Shown: positions 21,361 through 32,319 of the stretch, piece by piece
Layout: each line of letters begins with the position of its first letter
Numbering within the stretch: the first letter of the stretch is position 1
From: Hyposmocoma kahamanoa
Lineage: Eukaryota > Arthropoda > Insecta > Lepidoptera > Cosmopterigidae
Assembly (NCBI RefSeq): GCF_003589595.1
Contig: NW_020653716.1
Span: forward strand, 1 to 64,000
Reading direction: 5' to 3'
Length of the DNA stretch: 64,000 nt
Made by a program: the position numbers and the translations under genes
Notes under the pieces: generated by a model
Told to the model about the DNA's origin: nothing
What the model saw: the letters and a program-made list of their open reading frames with translations, nothing else
Database searches by the model: none

Positions 21361-21911
21361 ATAGTTTAAAAAAATGTAATACGACTTCTTACACTTAATG
21401 TTTTTATTGAAACATATAAATTGGACAGGGACAAAAACCCTTATGAATACTGTTGTTGAATAGGTGTTAAGAATATTGCAGGAAAAGAGAAGCTTATTGA
21501 AAACAATAGAGAATCAAAGTGGAAAGATATCTGGGCATTTAATACGTCGCGACGCTTTTCTTAGGGCGTTTTCTGATTTGTCGATGCGAGTGCGGTAGAC
21601 GTTCGGTACGTTCGGTACACGTAGTTTTCTAATATTTATTTGTTTATTTATTATTAATATTTAGAAACGGACATTACTCTGTTAAAAAAAGTTGTTGCTC
21701 ATTTGTAAACATTTTGCTTTTTTTCTTCCGCCATCTGTCCATTCATTATCAGTCAAAAGAGATTACATTTCAGCCTGCCTTTGCATGTCAGAAACTCAAA
21801 TTTGGCGATTACTGCACCGCCAAGAGCCAAGCTCTTAAATACGAAAAAATAAATTAGTGCCTCTTTGACCTTTTTATTAATATTACAATTATTTATACGT
21901 ATATATGGAAT
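21361..21911. other. Unassigned AT-rich stretch
   Basis: Contains a short repeated GTTCGGTACGTTCGGTAC motif near 21601-21618. Nothing else is recognised. Confidence 0.4.
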
Positions 21912-22065
21912 AGATGGGACAAACAGATATGCGCCTGGTGGTAAGCGACACGGCTGTTATCACAGTTGCAGTACCACTCAGTGCTTTAAATCACAAGGAT
22001 CTGAGCAGCACTCCCACTGCGCATGTCACCCTGAGACATAAGTTGACAAGTTCTATGTATGTGTG
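21912..22065 (+). repeat. Family A repeat, left half
   Basis: Contains GCGCCTGGTGGTAAGCGACA, GTTGCAGTACCACTCAGTGC and CACCCTGAGACATAAGTTGA. The copy ends after TGACAAGTTCTATGT, so the right half is missing. Confidence 0.85.
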
Positions 22066-22366
22066 CATTGACTTACAATTATATGGACGTCGGGTCCGCG
22101 CTAAAAAGTGTCCGCACTTGTAAGGCGCTAAAATCGTATACAGAGCGCGACACTCCGCTTTAGTCTTCATTTCTTCTACTGACAGCGCGATACTGCGATG
22201 ACATTACAATTTAAATTTCGAATAGGTTGACTTGGGACATTTTTTTCGTGGTTTTTGTATTAGACCCGTCGTCCATTTATTTGTAAGTCAATGTATGTGT
22301 GTCTGTAATTTCACAATTTTTTCAATATTATACATGCATACACTCATACAAACCCTAGTTATTTTT

Positions 22367-22595
22367 AACCGACTTAAAAAAGAGGTTCTCAATTCGACTG
22401 TATGTATTTTTTTGTATGTATGTTACGCGATAACTGCGACATTTGTGAACCGATTTTGATGATCCTTATTTTTGTTGGAAAGACAATATCTCAGTGATCT
22501 CATTTAAATTTGAAGAAAATATTCCACCTCTAAGAGTGGCAAACTAGGGGATGAGCAACTTTTGAAAGCGGGTTTTTTTTAATACTCGGTACCAT
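22367..22595 (+). repeat. Family F repeat, shortened
   Basis: Starts AACCGACTTAAAAAAGAGGT, keeps the TGTGAACCGATTTTGATGAT and TTTGAAGAAAATATTCCACC core and ends near a TACTCGGTACC block. About half the length of the copy at 62297. Confidence 0.8.
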
Positions 22596-22955
22596 AGATG
22601 TAGAAAAAAAGGGGAGTTATGTAATGACGCTATGTAAGATCGGGTGCCGATGTCGCCACTTTTTAGCTTGTGTGCAATTCAAACTTTACGCTCTATTATC
22701 TACTACCATAACTTAATGATTTTGATTGGGTAGGGCTTAAAACGTGAAATCGACGTAAAACAATTTTAAAATTTAACAAAATTAAACTGTAAGTTTAATT
22801 GACTAAGAGTTATATTACAATAATTTCAATATTTTTTTCATCCCGGTTCAGCCATTCACCAATAGGTGGTTTAGTAAAAATACTACTTGTATATAATAGG
22901 TAACGGTTACACGTTAGATGGCGCTGAAACTCATTTTTCGCTACACTAAGAACTC

Positions 22956-23367
22956 ACGGAGCGGTTTTCACCCGCGTCTGCTGCGGGATCGCGGCATCTG
23001 TAGAATGTAACAGTTTCACGGCGCGTTTTACGCCTGTAGTGGTGACGGGTGCTCGCGGTTGCCGCGGCGGGGTACTAGTAGAACCGCGCAGGACGTGATG
23101 ACCTGCGCGCTTGGCGGCCGTCGTCGCCCGCACACTTTGGTGGTCAGTTCAGGCGTAATGTGGTGCAGGCGCATGCAGGATAAGTTCTCTATTAACCGCG
23201 CGATTTGCAATTAACTCCCACTAACTTCGCGGTCCGTTCCGCAATCGCAACGGTTTCGTGCCCGCAACCGCGGCAGCTACGTGCCCGCACATACTTGCAG
23301 GGTCGTGAGTATTGAAATAAAACCGCTGTCTAGCAGCACCGGCGGGCGCGGATGGAAACCGCTCCGT
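22956..23367. mobile_element. CpG-rich non-autonomous element with terminal inverted repeats
   Basis: The left terminus ACGGAGCGGTTTTCACCCGC is mirrored by the right terminus, which in reverse reads ACGGAGCGGTTTCCATCCGC. The 412-bp body is very CpG-rich (GCGCGCTTGGCGGCCGTCGT), in contrast to the AT-rich flanks. No ORF has recognisable content and no target duplication is evident, so the superfamily is open. Confidence 0.75.
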
Positions 23368-24373
23368 TAATAAATTATTATTATTTTCTTAATGGCGGTA
23401 ATTTACCAGTGTCAGTTTTATAAGAATAATATTAAAAAATATGGCGACAGTCGCCAGTGTCAATTTTCCATTATACGTTACCACGGGTTGGTGAAGCTGT
23501 CACTGTTAAGAGTAAACTCGAACCATCAACGAATTTAATAAATTAAATTATATTGTTTTTTTATGAAGGATATATGTAATTTTCTTTTTAAGTTTCTAAT
23601 TAATTTTGCATGCACATGTAAAATAAAGCCGATTTTATTTATTTATTTTTTAAATGCATTTGCTAAGGAAATTGAAACAAAGTCAGAAATAGTAATAAGA
23701 AAACCAATCTTTCGATTTTCCTGCAGCTTCAATGCAACATTCTTTTATTTTGAACTCATTGGAAAAACTTAAAGATTAAAAATACTCGACGTTTAATCTA
23801 CGAGTATAATGGAATTTAAATATCTTAAATATCTAAAACACAAATTTTTCTTCAAGCAACAGCAACATCTAAATTGACATGAAATTGAAACGGTTGTCCG
23901 AAAAATGAGTTATTATGAGTAGTAAGTATAAGTAGTAGTAAATGAGTTATGTGTTATAAGTTACTCGAAATAAAATGTTTAGTAATAATAATAATAATAA
24001 TAAAATAAAAGAAATCAATTTAACGTGAATGCTTTTCGCTTCGATATTTTAGGGACTTTAATTACAAAAATCATAGTAAAAAATTCAAACATTTCAGTAA
24101 AAATTTATTGCCTATAAACATCAGTCTTCGTAAATGAACATCACTATATTTGAGTCTAGAAATGTTTATGGAGACAAAAAGAAAACATTGGATAATAATA
24201 GAAATAGTAACTAAGAATGCAAATAGCCGGTGGAATGTTATTTCCCTGGTTTTAAAATTTTTGTTTTCACTCCAATTTTTACAAGGTGTATCGCCACAAC
24301 TTGGAATTTTCACGTTTTACGAGAGATCTTGTATGTACAACGATCGCCATGTCACTTTGGCGATGTTTGTAGG
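23368..24373. other. AT-rich stretch with (AAT)n
   Basis: An (AAT)n microsatellite occurs at about 23983-24005. Overlapping open frames on both strands at 24071-24491 have no recognisable motif. Confidence 0.5.
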
Positions 24374-24418
24374 CGTGTCACCTCGATATGGTCATTTTGA
24401 CCATATCGAGGCGACACG
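24374..24418. repeat. 21-bp hairpin with 3-base loop
   Basis: Arms 24374-24394 and 24398-24418 match at 20 of 21 positions (CCTCGATATGGTCA / TGACCATATCGAGG at the core) around TTT. No second copy was noticed. Confidence 0.85.
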
Positions 24419-24654
24419 AACCACGCCCCCATGCCACATCTTCCCTTTTTTTCTATATTTATGCTCCGTACTGAGATCATATATAGTCTGAATGGAAATA
24501 CATACATTTTAAAACTTAGTTGCTAACTATCTTGTAACGCACGCACGTACACATATATACGAGTGTGTGCTATGTTAAGTGTGTACACGCATAACACACA
24601 GTTTGGTATCATATTCATTTCTCATGAAATAAAAATAAAAACATAATCTTTTCG

Positions 24655-24875
24655 AGTTCTTAGGTTTTCGCGATTGTTATACATAGGAAATGAAACTATT
24701 TTTACGGATTTAAATCGCATATATTTGTTTTTTCAAACAAGCCGACGTTTCGGGCCCTTTACAGGTCCCATGGTCACGGTTGACTGATACTATCAACTGA
24801 CACGGTATATATATATACGCGACATGTATAACAAATATACGCGATTTAAATCCGGAAAAACAGTTTCATTTCCTA
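24655..24875 (-). mobile_element. Hairpin MITE, copy 2
   Basis: Inverted relative to copy 1. It starts with the shared extension (CTTAGGTTTTCGCGATTGTT), then the arm (GGAAATGAAACTATTTTTAC, TTTAAATCGC), then the loop in opposite orientation (GGTCCCATGGTCACGGTTGA), and ends with the other arm (GCGATTTAAATCCGGAAAAA). An AT-rich ~40-bp block replaces part of the second arm. Confidence 0.85.
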
Positions 24876-25040
24876 AACATAATCTTTATTTAAAATAAAC
24901 GATAACTCCAGAGGAGTATCTGAGATGATGAGTGGCGTCTTTCTTAACTGGGTCCTGGCAGTGTACCAGCGTCGTGGATAACCGCGGCATTTATGCTGGA
25001 CCAGCGGCTTTTCAATTCCATGACATTCTAAAACAATTTA

Positions 25041-25069
25041 AGAAGAAAGAAAGAAAGAAAGAAAGAAAC
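25041..25069. repeat. (GAAA)n / (TTTC)n microsatellite, LINE-2 3' tail
   Basis: A run of GAAA units sits directly next to the reverse-strand AATAAA of the LINE. The same AATAAATGT-(TTTC)n arrangement is present in the LINE fragment inserted at 43443-43730. Confidence 0.85.
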
Positions 25070-25548
25070 ATTTATTCAGTACCTTTAAATTGTATGTACA
25101 TAAAAATAATTTAAAAACTAAAATTACTGATACTGAATGGGCACCGCTCAGCATGTGCCGTGGCTGAGAACAGCCACGTCGCTGGTATTATGCGGAGACC
25201 AGGGAGTGCGTCACAGGCGCACTAAACTAATACTACAAAAACATTGACTTATTTAAATTCGCAATATGCGTACAAAGAATTTATGATGCGACAAAATGTG
25301 TGATGCTTAACTATATCTATACCTATTGTTAATTTATTTATAATTTATTTATAATTAATTGATAATATTATGTTATGTATGCAAACACCATTCAACTATC
25401 AAACAAACTTAATTATATATAAAAAGAAAAGAAAAAACTACTTATTTCCCAACTATAAAGTTGGAACTGATTGCAAAAAGTATAACCGAATTAGGCCACA
25501 TATACATACCAAATTCCACTTATACACAAACTATACATCTAATATTTC

Positions 25549-25812
25549 TTATGTGTTTTTTTGTAATTCTGTTAAATAAAATCTATAGTTTTTTTTAAAA
25601 GAATAAACATTATTAGAGTTTCTGATTGGAGGGGGTATATTGTTCCAGCATTTCGTGGCAGCATAACGGAAACTGCCACGAAATGCAGAAGAGTTGTGTC
25701 TAGGGCAAACTAAACGAGAAGCCGTTCTTATGTGGCGTTGTGAAAACTTAAGTTTGTCAGAAAGATTTGGGATGAGGGATTTTGTGTTTTTATTATTCCG
25801 AAAAGAAGGCAA
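25549..25812 (-). pseudogene. LINE-2 ORF2 C-terminus in shifted frame
   Basis: The 87 residues contain RTASRLVCPRHNSSAFRGSF, then KCWNNIPPPIRNSN and a stop. This is the conserved C-terminal tail (small, basic, ending shortly after the N-x-x-P-x-x-I-R motif) of CR1-like ORF2 proteins. It overlaps the 875-codon frame by 85 bp in a different frame, so a single indel near 25.8 kb is the simplest explanation for the loss of continuity. Confidence 0.88.
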
Positions 25813-28355
25813 CCAAAATGAAGTGCACGACGAGATTTCATGTTCATTAGGTTACTACGATTGAGATAGGGCGTGATATGGCATCGAGGAGGGATCACAA
25901 AACAGTAGCGGGCACACGCATTCTGGACTCGTTGTATAAGGGTCTTAGTCCTAGCCAACAAGCGGTCACCAATTACAGTGTCGGCGTAATTAAGTTTTGA
26001 CAGAATCAGAGCCTCACACAGATGGATTCGCACATCTACGCTAAGATATTGACGAACACGATATAAAACCCTCAATCTATAAAAGCAATTACTCACAATA
26101 TCCGTGACATGTTTCTCAAACCTTAAATCACTATCCATTATAACCCCCAAGTTACGCGCTTCTGTTACCTTCTGAACTACATTGCCCCCTAGTTTAATTT
26201 TTAGATCGTTATTATTGATTTGTTGTTTTTGACTTTTCGTGCCCAGCACCATGAATTTCGATTTGTCTGGGTTTAAAACTAAACAATTACGGACAGCCCA
26301 GTTTCGAATTCGTTCCAAATCTGCGTTGAGTTTATTTACAGCCGTAGCAGTGTCATATGGCCTGAAAGTAATATACAGCTGGAGATCATCGGCATATAAA
26401 TGGTATCTACAATTTTCTATCGAGTTACAGACATCTGCACTGTACAGGATAAAGAGGATCGGCCCTAAGATCGACCCTTGTGGAATTCCCCTGTTAACAG
26501 GAGAAGAATTCGATACACCTCTCGAACCATCGTCGAAGCTGACTTCAACTCTCTGTGAACGACCATCCAGGTAACTAGCAAACCACTTCAAAGCAGTACT
26601 GTCGAAGCCGTAATATGCCAGTTTCGAGACGAGGAGGTTTGTGTTAATTGTATCGAAAGCACGGGAAAAATCAAGGAGAACGAGGATTGTACCCTTGCCT
26701 ACATCTTGTCCTGCCAAAATGTCGTCGACAACGTCCAACAGCGCTGTTGCCGTACTACGGCCAGCTCTAAAGCCAGACTGTTTCTCAGGAAGTATATTAT
26801 TCGCTTCGAGGAACTCTATCATTTGTTTAGCTACAACTTTTTCAATGATTTTCGACATGTAAGGTAAGATGCTAACGGGACGGAGATCTTTAAGTTCAGC
26901 TGGATCATTAACTTTTGGTATCGGTTTAACTATGGCTTTTTTCCATATGTCGGGAAAAATACCGGTGCGCATAGATTGGTTGGCAATGGTAGTTATAAGT
27001 CCAATAGTATGCGGCAGAGTAAGAAAAATCATCTCATGATTTACACCATCAATACCTTGGGCATTGGTTGAAGTTTTACTAATAATTTTAAATATAGAAG
27101 ATTCGTCAACTGGTTTTAAAGTGAACACTGCAGGGCTGAAGCGGTGGGATTCATAAAACGTCAATTCAGACATGGGAACACTATCGTTACCGGGCAAGGA
27201 CAGAAAATGGCTATTTACTAGATTGGGGTCACACATGGTAGCAGGGAGCTGTTTATGTTTTTTGTTGAAATCAACTATATTACGCTTTACATGTTTCCAA
27301 AGTGTATGGGAATTACCAAAATTTTTATTTAATTTATATTCAAAGAAAGCTGATTTTTCATTATGTAAAGCAACATTTACAATAGATTTTAAGTCCTTAT
27401 AATAGGTTTTATCAGACTCTAGTTTTGTTTTATAGTATGTGGCATGAGCGGCATCCCTAAGTTTCATCATTAGCTTCACTGTGTCTGTAATCCAGGGATA
27501 GCTTTGTTTTTTAATATAAACGGTTTTTGCCGGTGCGTGTGTATCAAAAGTTTTCAAAACGGAATCATTAAATGCTGCCACAGTAGCGTTAATATCATCA
27601 GAAGCAAGTGAATCCCAATCCACTGCTTCTATGTCTTTATTGAAGTTATTTAATTCAATATTTCTAATAGGTCTGTACGTTTTCCATCTGGGCGGAGGCT
27701 TAGGTTTTTTAACATGTAACTCACACGATAAAAAAGCGTGACTCCCTAGGTCCGGCACATATTCTACACAGACTTTACTTATTTTACTACCGCTACAGAT
27801 TAAGTCTATTAACGTTTCGGAGTGTTCGGTGAAGTTTGTGGGCTGTGTAACGTATTGCTGGAGATTCATACAAAGTAAAAATTGCTGAAGTTTGAATACA
27901 TTAGGGTCGTTGTTCTTCAATATATTTATATTAAAATCTCCTAACAATATGACGTGGTCGTATGTCGATAGCGTACTCACAGAATCAGTCAGAGCGTTTA
28001 TAAAAGTATCAATATTGAGCCAAGGCGGGCGGTAAGCTGTACCTATTGCTACTCTCATACCATTTAGTCTGAAACTAAGCCACATTTGTTCCACGGACGG
28101 GGTATGTGGGTGTTCAACGAGACGCGCGCACAACCCACGACGAATATAAAAGCCAACTCCTCCTCCACGCGAGCGTACAGCAGCAGGGCGCGGTATGTGG
28201 CGAAGTCTGTACCCAGAAGGGGCCGGCGCGCGAGCTTCTTCACCCGTCCTTAACCAGGTTTCGTTAACAGCCATAACATCTACCGTCCGTCGTTCCAGAG
28301 CCACGGTGAATTCCTCGTGTCGTGTACCCAGAGAACCGGCATTCCAAAAGCCCAT
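25728..28355 (-). CDS. LINE ORF2: AP-like endonuclease plus reverse transcriptase
   Basis: The product, 875 codons, would nick target DNA and copy its own RNA at the nick. The N-terminal endonuclease shows NETW (E32), YRPP (108-111), LLGDFN (D140, N142), LIDLI (D184) and GSHAFL (H206), the exonuclease/endonuclease/phosphatase-fold active-site set. The RT shows motif A LLDFSRAFD (D562), motif B GIPQGSILG (623) and motif C YADD (654-657). A thumb region follows (LGVIMDSDLRFEKHV, about 733-747). TAA directly precedes the ATG, so this start is credible. The last ~30 residues diverge because a frameshift near 25.8 kb moves the true C-terminus to another frame (25549-25812). Clade: CR1/Jockey group by motif style. 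Confidence 0.93.
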   Translation of the reverse strand: MGFWNAGSLGTRHEEFTVALERRTVDVMAVNETWLRTGEEARAPAPSGYRLRHIPRPAAVRSRGGGVGFYIRRGLCARLVEHPHTPSVEQMWLSFRLNGMRVAIGTAYRPPWLNIDTFINALTDSVSTLSTYDHVILLGDFNINILKNNDPNVFKLQQFLLCMNLQQYVTQPTNFTEHSETLIDLICSGSKISKVCVEYVPDLGSHAFLSCELHVKKPKPPPRWKTYRPIRNIELNNFNKDIEAVDWDSLASDDINATVAAFNDSVLKTFDTHAPAKTVYIKKQSYPWITDTVKLMMKLRDAAHATYYKTKLESDKTYYKDLKSIVNVALHNEKSAFFEYKLNKNFGNSHTLWKHVKRNIVDFNKKHKQLPATMCDPNLVNSHFLSLPGNDSVPMSELTFYESHRFSPAVFTLKPVDESSIFKIISKTSTNAQGIDGVNHEMIFLTLPHTIGLITTIANQSMRTGIFPDIWKKAIVKPIPKVNDPAELKDLRPVSILPYMSKIIEKVVAKQMIEFLEANNILPEKQSGFRAGRSTATALLDVVDDILAGQDVGKGTILVLLDFSRAFDTINTNLLVSKLAYYGFDSTALKWFASYLDGRSQRVEVSFDDGSRGVSNSSPVNRGIPQGSILGPILFILYSADVCNSIENCRYHLYADDLQLYITFRPYDTATAVNKLNADLERIRNWAVRNCLVLNPDKSKFMVLGTKSQKQQINNNDLKIKLGGNVVQKVTEARNLGVIMDSDLRFEKHVTDIVSNCFYRLRVLYRVRQYLSVDVRIHLCEALILSKLNYADTVIGDRLLARTKTLIQRVQNACARYCFVIPPRCHITPYLNRSNLMNMKSRRALHFGCLLFGIIKTQNPSSQIFLTNLSFHNAT

Positions 28356-28360
28356 TTAGT

Positions 28361-29910
28361 TTAATTAGTTCTGTGTAACATTTAACGTTTTTTCTTTATT
28401 TAAATTTGTTATTATTTTTAAGTGGTTGTTTAATATAGTAATTACAACATTAGTTTTAGTTGATCTTAATAAATAAATTGTAATGTACGTGAATAAATTT
28501 TTTATCAATCTATCTAATTTCCGACGGTAATAATTTTCTTTAATTACGAAGTATTTTTCTCTTTTAATACGAAATCTCGTTTATTTTAAAGTAAAGTAAG
28601 AGGCAAATAACAGACGAGCTACTTCATGGAAGGTAGTCATCGTTCCATAGACATCTGCAAGATGAGAGGATGCTATGCCTGCCTATGAGTTGCCAGCCTT
28701 TAAGAGCCCTGTTGAATCGTTTTTTGAAGAAGGAGATACTTCAGTAAGAAGACCAGTCCACATCTTGCAGGTTCGAGGAAGGAACGAACGTAATGCGCGC
28801 ATGGCCTTACAATGCCAACCATTAAAGATGTATAGATATATATCATATAGTACAGTATGAGAAACGGCTCAGTAACACAAAGTGAGTCTTGTTTTGTACG
28901 AAAAATGAGCACTGTATTTCTATGTACGTACATATAATCGATGACCTAAGGTACCTGACTCCCTTAGCCGTCATTTTAGTAAGACTTCCGTATTGCATAA
29001 ATAGTGAATGGCGTTTTAAGAAATTTTTAAGCCTATTTGATCTTTAATTACATTACAAAAAAATACAAATTTAATCAAAAAGTTGGAATTTCTTTACACT
29101 TTGTTTGTTGTTGTTGAATGTGAGGCTTTCAGAACTACAAGGGTAACTTAGGGCATAGACTGTACGTAATAATTGAATGTAATGATTATCATAGTATACA
29201 TACTGCCCAAGAGTTACAAAATATAAACTTAATTTTTTTTATCATAGCATAGAATAGTCATCATCGACCAGATAGTCTGAAAGAAGACCCCTACGATGAC
29301 CACTGCGCTGGCTAATTGCAGGTTGGTTCTATTCATAAGTTTTCGACCAATTTGTCGGCTCTCTTTGTTGCACTTTGTTTCATTACGGTATAATTATGAT
29401 AGCTACCCAACGAAATACCATCACAGCGATAAAGAAAGTATGCCGCGGAATAGGCCTCCTCGTTTACGGCCGACAAGTGGAAGCGTAAAACGGAACAAAC
29501 AATGAATAAGGAATGAATTACTTCGGTTTGTGATGCCGAAAATATTCTTCAAGGAGTTTGTTATTATCTTTGTATCTTTGTAATTTTGAGTGTAGCGTTT
29601 GATTTTTCTGTGATGGTTTAAACAAGGACTTTTCCGTCATAATTTATTATGGACTAGTGTTATTAAAATAATCTAAATCCATAAATAACGGTACTGGTTT
29701 TCAAAAGATAAAGCAAACTATTTACATTATCATACTTAATATAACGCCCTCTTGCCCTTTGTATTGTGTTTAGTAGAAGTGGTTTTCATACAGTCAGTAC
29801 GTCGAGCAGTAACTCGTGGCTAGAACGACACTGAGTGGACATCCTTACGCTAAGCACGCTTTCTGGTGAAAATTACCTGGAATTAGCGACAAAAATTTAT
29901 GTTTTCTTTT
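28361..29910. other. Unassigned stretch with a possible decayed repeat
   Basis: The part 28600-28830 (CATAGACATCTGCAAGATGA, GAGTTGCCAGCCTTTAAGAG, CTTGCAGGTTCGAGGAAGGA) reads like an interspersed repeat common in moth genomes, but I could not assign a class. The rest is AT-rich with no gene. Confidence 0.4.
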
Positions 29911-30200
29911 ATGATACCAAGTGTCGAAAGGAACATGTAGTGTAACTGTTGCTTTGCGATACGTCTGGCCACAGTAATTGCAGTGCCACTCGGAGGTTTA
30001 AATCGCAAACGATCTGAGGGGCACGGCCGCTACGCCAGTACATTATGTTGACAAGTCACGTATGCCTGTGATTTCAACAGCATTTTTACTCTTCAAACCG
30101 GAACGCAGCAATGCTCACATTACTGGTTGGCAGCAGAAACAGGTAAGGTGGCAGTACCCACTTCCCTAGACAAACTCTTTCACAAGATGCTCTACTGCTA
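29911..30200 (+). repeat. Family A repeat, full length but diverged
   Basis: Both ends are present (GATACCAAGTGTCGAAAGGA and TTTCACAAGATGCTCTACTG), as are the core blocks GTGCCACTCGGAGGTTTAAA and CCGGAACGCAGCAATGCTCA. The GTCGTGCGCC block near the left end is degraded. Confidence 0.85.
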
Positions 30201-30542
30201 CTATTTTGGCAATATGTTATATGCACGCTGAAAGTTAAAAAACGGGAAACAAAACATCTGAAATCTATCGGAAACATAACTGCGCTTGGCGTGAATATTT
30301 TCGTGCAACGGCGTCGCACTAAGTAGGGCTTTCCATCTCGCTGCTTTCTGCGTCCCGGGAAAAAATATCGAGACACGGTGTGCGGTCCCGAAAATCCTGG
30401 GAAAAACGAAACTTTCGAGGCTGTTTTATAAGTAGGTTTCCATACTTATGGACTAGATATTTAGGCAGTCAAAACATAATATTTTAATTATGTTCTTGAT
30501 TGACACAAGTTTTATAAAATAGAAAATTATCTATGATTAATT

Positions 30543-30770
30543 AAATTTTTATTGAATTGATATTCAATTATTTTTTGTGAAATTACTCCACTAGTTTGTT
30601 ATAATTATTAATACAAAGATCGAACACTCAGAAAAATCACTCAGAAAAAATTCCTTCGATTCGGTCGGATTCGAACCGACGTCTTCTTGCATACCGTGCC
30701 AGACGCTAAAGTCGTTGAAAGACCAAGTACAAAGACACGACGCAAGCACATAGAAAAATTCGTGAGGTCC
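30543..30770 (-). repeat. SINE2, left (reverse) member of head-to-head pair
   Basis: Reads in reverse from its tail (AATTTTTATTGAATTGATAT, GTGAAATTACTCCACTAGTT) through a small internal repeat (CACTCAGAAAAAT twice) to its tRNA-like head (GGATTCGAACCGACGTCTTC, ACCGTGCCAGACGC). The tail block is identical to that at 53011-53102, which fixes the true 3' limit of the family. Confidence 0.9.
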
Positions 30771-30893
30771 GTTGGTTCGTTCCGTGGCTTAGTTGGTATA
30801 GCGTCTGACACGGTATGCAAGAAGACGTCGGTTCGAATCCGACCGGATCGAAGGAATTTTTTGTGAGTGTTCGATCTTTGTATTAATAATTAT
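30771..30893 (+). repeat. SINE2, right (forward) member of head-to-head pair
   Basis: The tRNA-like head has an A-box region (GTGGCTTAGTTGGTATAGCG) and a perfect T-arm (GTCGG TTCGAAT CCGAC) holding the B box. A 7-bp acceptor-like stem (CGTTCCG with CGGATCG) has one mismatch. The anticodon arm is too large (about 16-base loop) for a functional tRNA. The tail GTGTTCGATCTTTGTATTAA follows, then stops at 30893. Confidence 0.9.
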
Positions 30894-31742
30894 CTATGAT
30901 TGTTATTTTTTCAGTTTCACAAAGGACGTTTAGTACCTACAGTTCCAGATGTTAGAGGACCTGATTTTGTTACTACCGTTCTTCAATCTCTACAAATTAT
31001 ACTAATTTGTACTCTACAGTGTTGCCACATCCATGTAGCCAGAGTAAAAAAATAACTGATGGTTTAGTAGATTTTTAATACTTTTTAATTAAGTGACTTA
31101 AGTTTTAAAAGTCTCGATATTCGCGAAACTGAAAACGTTAAGTCTCGAGTCTCTAAAATGCCAGAACGTTGTGAATATTCTCAAAACATTAGAGACCAAG
31201 ACTCCCGGGATAAAAGCCCTAGTACTAAGCCTTAATATTATAAGACGGTAAAATACAAAAATACAAGGTCAATTCGTCAATTTCATTCACTATCCGTTCG
31301 TGCGTTCTTTCTTCCACCCGTGCATAAAACGGCTCCCATCTTTATATTTGCTCTATTCCATGCCTATTGTCATTGGGTAAAAAACTATCCGCATAGCCAA
31401 TGTTATAGACAACAAGACGAAGATAAATGGCCGCAATAACATCGGTAAATAAAACATTCTTCAAATGGAATGCTAAATCAATTTCGTAGTTTATTCTACA
31501 TTGCTTATGTTAATAACTTTTATGGATAGAATGTTGTCAGCAGAATGTTGTCAACTAATGAAACTTTATCATTAAAATTCAAGGATCACAGAGATGTGGA
31601 GCCAAGTCTTGGAAGTTCTCACAAGGAATTTATATTTGTCGGATGTCAAAGTTTGGCTATTAATTGGAATATAGCCTTGTCATGTCTTCTTCATTCAAAT
31701 TTGGGATATTATAGTTGCTTTGGCGAAGATTGTAGATTTATT
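30894..31742. other. AT-rich stretch, no gene recognised
   Basis: No repeat family or conserved frame detected. Confidence 0.45.
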
Positions 31743-31868
31743 TATAATACCAAATGACGAGACGAACAAGTCGTGCGCCTGGTGGTAAGCGACACGCCTG
31801 TCCATAATAGTTGCAGTACCACTCAGTGCGTTAAATCGTAAAGATTTTAGGGGCACTGTGGCCGCTCA
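31743..31868 (+). repeat. Family A repeat, left half only
   Basis: ATACCAAATGACGAGACGAA, GTCGTGCGCCTGGTGGTAAG and CACTCAGTGCGTTAAATCGT are conserved. It breaks off in the middle of the core, as the copies at 47531 and 21912 do. Confidence 0.88.
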
Positions 31869-32319
31869 TCAAGTTACTATTCAATTGCCATTGCAATTTT
31901 TTTATATTCTGCTCTTCAATGGTGAATCAACGTACGTACTTAGTCCACTAATTATTTGACATAAAAAATACATTTAATTTGATGACTAAATTGGTGCTTA
32001 AACGAGATAAAAATTAAGATATGCATTGTGATTCCCATAGCAGTTTTAGTAAGGCAACATCGATTGTTAGTAAAAAAAATAAAAAAATAAAATAGTTTAT
32101 TGAATAACTTTTTGTAGAAATGAATGACTAATTATGCGAATAAATGTAAAATATAACATATATACCTGAACTAGGAAAATCCCGTACATTTCAGGTAAAA
32201 AGTACTAATTATACAGGTGAATATATGACTAAATTATAAACAAAAAAATAATTAAACAATAAAATGCAAATCATAATATACCTATATGCTTAAACAAGAC
32301 AACATTTATTTTGGGATAA

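Larger units (their letters stand above)
25041..28360 (-). mobile_element. LINE-2 of this window: best-preserved CR1/Jockey-like retrotransposon
   Basis: On the minus strand there is a long ORF2 (endonuclease then RT), a roughly 480-bp 3' UTR, then AATAAA followed by a (TTTC)n tail at 25069-25041. No ORF1 is recognisable upstream of 28360. The element is therefore 5'-truncated at or near the ORF2 start, or its ORF1 has decayed. It is the only element here with a nearly intact enzymatic ORF. Confidence 0.92.

Noticed and set aside
26239..27402. Plus-strand open frames of 73-111 codons
   Set aside because: Antisense shadows of the minus-strand LINE-2 endonuclease-RT ORF.
30779..30855. tRNA gene candidate (good T arm, near-complete acceptor stem)
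   Set aside because: The anticodon arm has a ~16-base loop, the same head recurs with a long SINE tail, and an inverted copy lies next to it. This is a tRNA-derived SINE.
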